Assembly (NCBI RefSeq): GCF_949987515.2
Contig: NC_082696.1
Span: 59,528,447-59,592,446 of the forward strand
DNA from: Delphinus delphis
Lineage: Eukaryota > Chordata > Mammalia > Artiodactyla > Delphinidae
Direction of reading: 5' to 3'
DNA length: 64,000 bases
The notes under the pieces are model-generated. The model searched no databases, had not been told where the DNA came from, and was given only the letters and a program-made list of their open reading frames with translations. Of this stretch, positions 58,896-64,000 are shown one piece after another. Numbering within the stretch: position 1 is the first letter of the stretch; the number at the start of each line of letters is the position of its first letter. Both the position numbers and the translations under genes were made by a program.

Positions 58896-61737
58896 AATGT
58901 CAACATTTTTAGAACTACTTTGTCTTTCACATCTGTACAGCTTTGTCAATATGTAGTCCACTATATAAGAATTATGGTTTGGATTTAGCGTTTACAATCA
59001 ATATATGAACTTTCATTATTACTTACCTAAGTATCTCTGAATCCTGTCACTGTTTATTCTTTCATATATGTTAATAATAAACAAGGCAATCTTTATGAGA
59101 CCAAGCAAGAATTACAAAGTTGTGACTGACCAGAGACAAATATCAAACTAAGGATACTCTGAATATATTATAAGCATCCTCTTCTGGAGACTTCAAAGCA
59201 CAATGCATTTTTCTTATTCACTATATTTTTCCAGTCTTCAAATTATCTTCAGAATACTAATATAGGTTTAACAAATGGATGAGGCACAAGAATTGTTCAA
59301 TTTGTTATAAGAACCCATGAAATAAGCACTCAAATTCTTGTTCAACTATTCACCATTGGAAGCTACATGAGAGTTTCAGTATGGTGAGTACACTATGTGC
59401 AAAAATCTCAAGACACCTACTAACAGGGCAATTGGTAATAAAGTCCATGTGCATAACAATCATTCTCTGCCAAGAGGACCATGAATAAGGAGAACACAAA
59501 ATGAAAGTCTACCCTAAACAGTACAGTGCACTCAGATAACATATGATATACTTTCTCGGTAATAAAAAAATAACTAACATTCTTCGATATTTTACCATGA
59601 ATTTCCAAGAACTATGATAAATACTTTAAATCAATTTTGTATTATAAAGGCTAGAGAGCTCTCATTTTCTGCATTCCCTCAAATCTAGAATTCCAGATGC
59701 AGTTTAGGTTTTACCAATTAGATGTATGACACTTGAATTCAGTACTTATTTAAGTGGAACATAGGCTTAATGCACAAGGCAACAAATTTTTCTGGGTCAG
59801 ATCTAGTAGCTGTAATGTGGCTCTGGAGTTTACAGTTCTGGTGATAAATACTTGATTTCCCAACCTCCTGAGGAAAGGCTGAGTTAGCTGAGTTTGCAAT
59901 TTCTTTGGCAGAACTGTTCTGCAACATCATTCTGGGAGTCTCCCTAGAGGCCCGGCCTAGTTTAAATCCTCCCAGAATTCCAACATTTTTAAGCACCTAA
60001 TACCTTATATTTAATTTCTTTTTGCTTAAAGTAGCTAAAGTGGTTTCTGATATGAGCAACTGATCCTTGACTAATACAGATAGCTATCAGAAGTAATTGT
60101 AGATAAAACACTCAAAGATAAACATCTGAGTTGCTTAAAAGAAGTAAGAACCTGCCTGCCAAAAAAGGATTGAATATTAGTAAATCATGGTATCCAGTAG
60201 TAAAACAGATACTTCAGTTACCACCTATGATCACTTGGAGTGAAGTACCTATCAAAGGTACAACTGTAATAAAATAAGTAGCAGTTTCTGAAACAGAGTA
60301 TGATGAGCATAAGAATGCAAGGATGGTCAGGTAGATCAGTTGCTTATAACTGCATGGAAGACTTATAACAAGAAAAATAGCAGACTCTAACATAAAGTCT
60401 TTGTTTAAGCCATAAGCAGAAAACAGGGAGTTCCCTGTCTACCTTAAAAAAATCTCTTATTTCTACTGTCACAGGATTGACTAGCTAAAAATCAAAAGAA
60501 GATTCTTTAGTTGCTAAATTACAACAAAGTCTTATATTTCTTATGTGACAATCAGAAACTTGCTTAGGAAAGAGTGGAACCTTGAGAATTTGGTAACAAT
60601 TGAGAAAGGTGACAATTAGGATCTTTCGAGTACCATTGATTACACAGCAATCCCCAAATCCTACTAACCTATTGAGTCAATAGGGTTCCACCTTGCATGA
60701 AGAACTGGTACTGACCTCACTTGAGCCTGCTAACTTGTAAAGGGATGGCAGTATTGCCCATGCCACACCCTATTTTCTTCCAGACCTAAGTCAAATGCCA
60801 AACTGCCATCAGTTACTTATCTGAAATCTAAACTCATTCGTGACCTAAAATAATTTGATGGAGATGCTGGAAAAGTCTTGGTAGATGGAAGGGGGAATGC
60901 AAGAATTTTATTTTTTAAGTTGGAAGGAATGTATCACATGTGACTACTTCCAGTTTCTCACAGGCCAAAGCACACTACCTTCACAAAGATATTTACAAAT
61001 GAATTGTCAAAGAAACACCAATATCCTCAGAAAAAACTGTCATAACTGTCCTCTGAAGGCAGAGAGGAGGTGGAACATGTTGCCATTGAGTCCTTTAGTT
61101 TCAGTGGATATAATAAGATCCGAGGGTGGCAGAGAATTAACTACAAGAGGCAAGGAGAATACAGTTACCATAATAGGTAGGAGAGCTAGAGGGACCATCA
61201 GAATGAACTTTGACAATAACTAATTAACCACAGGGTCCTTATAACTAAAATAAATGAACAGTTACTTGATCTGTAAAATGAAAACCTCTAGGTATGGTGA
61301 ACAAAGGCCTGACTTGAGTCACCCTAATAGAAAACCACAAACTCTCACTTAGAAGGCCAGGTACTGATGTGGAAGAACCTACAATGTATCACCTCCCAGT
61401 TTTCCCCAAAGTAACAGCAGCCATTTACTACAGTGACCATACATTGAGCAAAGAGAAATACTCAGACCTTTTGAAGATTTTCAACATGGGCTCTGAGCTA
61501 AAATTAATTCTTGGGGGACTCACTGTGATCCACTAATCAGAGTAGAGGCTCATGGTAGTCATGTGATAAATGAAGTTTTCGCTCAAGTCCACCTGTCATT
61601 CAGTTCAGTATGTCTGCAAACTCACTCTGTAGTTATTTTCCAGTTCCTGAGTAGACAGTAGGAATAGACATTCTTGACAGCTGGCAAAATCCCAATAATT
61701 GTTCCCTGATTCATGGAGTGACAGCTGAGTCATGGTA
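58896..61737. other. No recognised gene or repeat
   Basis: About 2.8 kb with no element I can name. The 112-codon frame at 60885-61223 has no domain and is probably chance. Confidence 0.4.
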
Positions 61738-62100
61738 GGTGTGGTAACCACCCTTCAAGGCGGTCCCCAATTACCTCTGCCTCCTTATATTCACAGCCTT
61801 GTACAGCATCCTCCCATATTGTATCAGGGTTAGTCTGTTTGACCAGTAGAACGTCACTTCCAAGACTAGGTTACAAAAGACATTGTGGCTCCTGCCTTCT
61901 TCCTTCTCTTGTATCATGTGTTCTGAGGGAGCCAGCCTCCATGTTACAAGAAAACTCAAACAGCCTATGGTGAGGCTCAAGTGACAAGGAACCAAGGCCT
62001 CCTGCCAACAGCCATGTGAGTGAGCCATCATGGAAGCAGACTGCTGATTTCCCGGCTGCATGAGAGACCCTGAGATAGAACCACCTAGGTGAATACCTGA
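61738..62100 (+). mobile_element. MLT1-type LTR, 3'-truncated
   Basis: 'ttcacagccttgtacagcat', 'cacttccaagactaggttac', 'caaggcctcctgccaacagc' and 'catgagagaccctgagatag' follow MLT1 order. The usual 3' end (polyA signal and 'taagccac' motif) is missing, cut where the MER5A begins. Confidence 0.78.
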
Positions 62101-62104
62101 CCTA

Positions 62105-62285
62105 AGAAATCTGTTCTCAATTCTGGCTATGCATCAAATCTACTTTCTAAAACTACACATGACCCTGGCTCAGATTCCAAAGATTCTAGTAAAAGATCTG
62201 GGGTAGGGTTTAGCCATACCTTTCTTTAATAAAAAGAAAACAAAAGATGATTCTGGTTTATGACCAGGATTTTGAATCATTATTC
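62105..62285 (+). mobile_element. MER5A-like (hAT-Charlie) element
   Basis: 'ctgttctcaattctggctat', 'ctggctcagattccaaagat' and 'gatctggggtagggttta' match MER5A-type sequence. It abuts the MLT1 fragment. Confidence 0.6.
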
Positions 62286-63611
62286 CATATGATTTATATT
62301 TCACCTGGTTCCAATTTTTAGTTTTTGTTGTATTATTTTTGTAATTTATCTTAATTACAAGTTAGAATCAGGCAAGAAATCAATCATAAATAAATAAATC
62401 ACTACTTCATTTTAATGTACAAAAAGAAGTCCCCAGAGCCACATACAAGATAACATGGAGCATTTAATTGTATTTTCTTTTTCTTTTTCCTCTCATCCTC
62501 CAAACATCCGTATTTGGGTGAAATCAGAGCAAAATTAAAGCTAAGGTATGACTTTAAAGGACAAAGATTACACCTGGGCAGCCCGGATGGCCAGTATAGA
62601 GATGAAAACAAAGAATGGCAGTTCTTTGCTTTGACTAGCAACTTTGTACATAGGCTTGGGATTCAGGTGTCTCTCTGCACCTGGAAAGAAAGAATACTCT
62701 TTTCTCTGACATGCTGTCATCATGAAAAGTTGCCCAACCACAAGAAAGAGACAGTTACCACAAATTGCTGCATCCCAGGGACAGCTACCCAATCTCAAAC
62801 TCCTATAATATATGACAGGCTCAATGGGTGGTACCTGGGAAACCCAGATTTGGATGCTGTTCCACAAACATCCTGTTGCAGGTGGGGACACCAGTAATTC
62901 CCGATCTAATCTAAAAGGGAATCACCTAATTCCATCACCAACAGGATTGTATTATGAAATGTAACAGAATTAGAAAAATTCCAATCAGAGGTTTGGGCAA
63001 GAGACATGCAAAAGAAAAAGGGTTCTCTAATAACTGAGTATAAATAAAGCAAGGATCAGAAATTGCTCTAAGCAAGATAATGAGGCCTAGGAATTTAGCT
63101 TTGAGTGTTTTTTTTATCCCTTTCCCACAAGATACTTCTCTGAGGTGTTCAGTGCCCTAATCCAACTCCCCACCCTCTAGAAAGTTGGAACCCCATTTTC
63201 GCAGACCTTCACTGGTTGGACAGAGCTCATGTTCTTTATTCATCCATTTCCATTCACTACCTTCACAAATTAATTTTTCTGTATAATATTCCCTCAGCAA
63301 TCTCCACTGAAGATGGCAAATAAAAATCGCTTACACTGTTACCTTCCCACAAGACATCTTCATTTGATCAGAGACCTTCAAACACTTGAAACAAAGGAGT
63401 AATAAATTGTAGAAATTTTTAGGACCAAGAGAGGTAGAACATGCATGTATTTAATTATGTCATATATGCTAGATACAGAGGAGATGTTTTTTAAAAATAT
63501 ATTCTGTCATTCACATGACTGCAAACTCTGATATCTACTCTACTACTTCTACCTTTGGGAAGGAAGAATGTATTGGGAAGTTTTACACATGCCCTTCCCT
63601 TAGAGGTTACC
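62286..63611. other. No recognised gene; 127-codon frame at 62514-62897
   Basis: The 127-codon frame (MGEIRAKLKLRYDFKGQR...) starts near a T-rich run, has no recognisable domain and has an equally long frame on the opposite strand. I treat it as chance, though it is the longest non-repeat frame in the right third of the window. Confidence 0.4.
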
Positions 63612-63950
63612 CAGCTTTTACTTAAATATCTCCAGTAAGAGAGATCTCAGCAATTACCAATGTAACTCATCCTTTGAACAACACTAGAAATCACTAAAGC
63701 TTCATGTTGAGGCTAAATCACACTACCTGAATTTTCTACACATTGATCCAAGTTTTGCCCTCTGAATGACAGACATCAAGTCATATTATTCTTCTATCCT
63801 TGGAGATTTCAAATATTGAACAACTATAATGTTTTATCCTTTCCAGACTAAACATCTCCAAAACCTTTAAACCTTACTGCTAAGATAGAATTTTGTGCTT
63901 TCTTACCATCCCAAGTGTTCTTGAATACGCTATGGTTCAATGTTTCTCTA
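63612..63950 (+). mobile_element. L3/CR1-like LINE remnant
   Basis: 'tatctccagtaagagagatc', 'ccaagttttgccctctgaat', 'tccagactaaacatctccaa' and 'cttaccatcccaagtgttc' follow the 3' region of mammalian L3 (CR1) in order. Heavily diverged. Confidence 0.68.
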
Positions 63951-64000
63951 AGTCTCAGAGTTTGTTTTCTTAGACACAAATTCTAGGTCCCACCCACATA

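Noticed and set aside
62514..62897. 127-codon frame as a possible small gene
   Set aside because: No domain, signal peptide or splice context, and a 107-codon frame occupies the opposite strand. Chance is the simplest reading, though a conservation test would settle it.

Overview
This window is nuclear DNA from a mammal, most probably a whale or dolphin. The main evidence is seven copies of the tRNA-derived CHR-type SINE (opening 'cttccctggtggcacagtgg', with a Pol III B-box such as ggttcgagcc). That SINE is restricted to Cetacea, Hippopotamidae and Ruminantia, and the short form of about 200 bp is especially frequent in cetaceans. A matching cetartiodactyl-type L1 family is also present. I found no bacterial, viral-genome, tRNA, rRNA or CRISPR locus and no intact protein-coding gene. 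The sequence reads as a gene-poor intergenic or deep-intronic stretch, AT-rich and filled with transposable elements of very different ages.

Layout. 0-2.2 kb: an ancient minus-strand L1 interrupted by an MLT1 LTR and a young CHR SINE, with an 84-bp internal tandem duplication. 3-6 kb: L2 and MIR fossils. 6.6-9.07 kb: an L1 on the minus strand that keeps its GC/CpG-rich 5' UTR and most of ORF1 but has no ORF2 or 3' end. 11.1-11.4 kb: a very clean solo LTR (327 bp, TG...CA, 6-bp target duplication, CCAAT box, TATA box and polyA signal). 11.7-15.3 kb: MER5A, L2, MIR and microsatellites. 15.8-19.5 kb: two 5'-truncated young L1 3' ends in opposite orientation, an L3/CR1 remnant and a long CHR SINE. 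21.4-22.1 kb: a solo ERV1-like LTR. 25.2-27 kb: two CHR SINEs around a decayed L1/HAL1-like remnant. 28.2-29.4 kb: a processed pseudogene of PPIE (cyclophilin E) on the minus strand. 30.8-34.9 kb: MIR, L2, a SINE and a TA/TG microsatellite. 35-42 kb: the longest largely repeat-free stretch, containing a candidate exon at 35881-36015. 43-52 kb: L2 copies, one split by an MLT1 LTR and one by a hAT-like element, an MLT2-type solo LTR, a perfect 13-bp-arm palindrome and a G-quadruplex motif. 53-57.6 kb: a young CHR SINE, then a 3.9-kb 5'-truncated L1 with a perfect 15-bp target duplication. 57.6-64 kb: MIR3, MLT1, MER5A and L3/CR1 remnants.

How the parts relate. Nearly all recent change here comes from L1 machinery. 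The young L1s, the CHR SINEs and the PPIE retrocopy have A-rich tails, and most have target duplications; several of these begin at TT/AAAA-like sites, the L1 endonuclease signature. There is no operon-like logic. The only candidates for function are the two surviving promoter-like sequences (the L1 5' UTR and the 327-bp LTR), the candidate exon, and unverified single-copy islands.

Limits. Family names come from recalled consensus motifs, not a RepeatMasker run. Boundaries of old elements are good to tens of bases only. Boundaries supported by target duplications are near exact.
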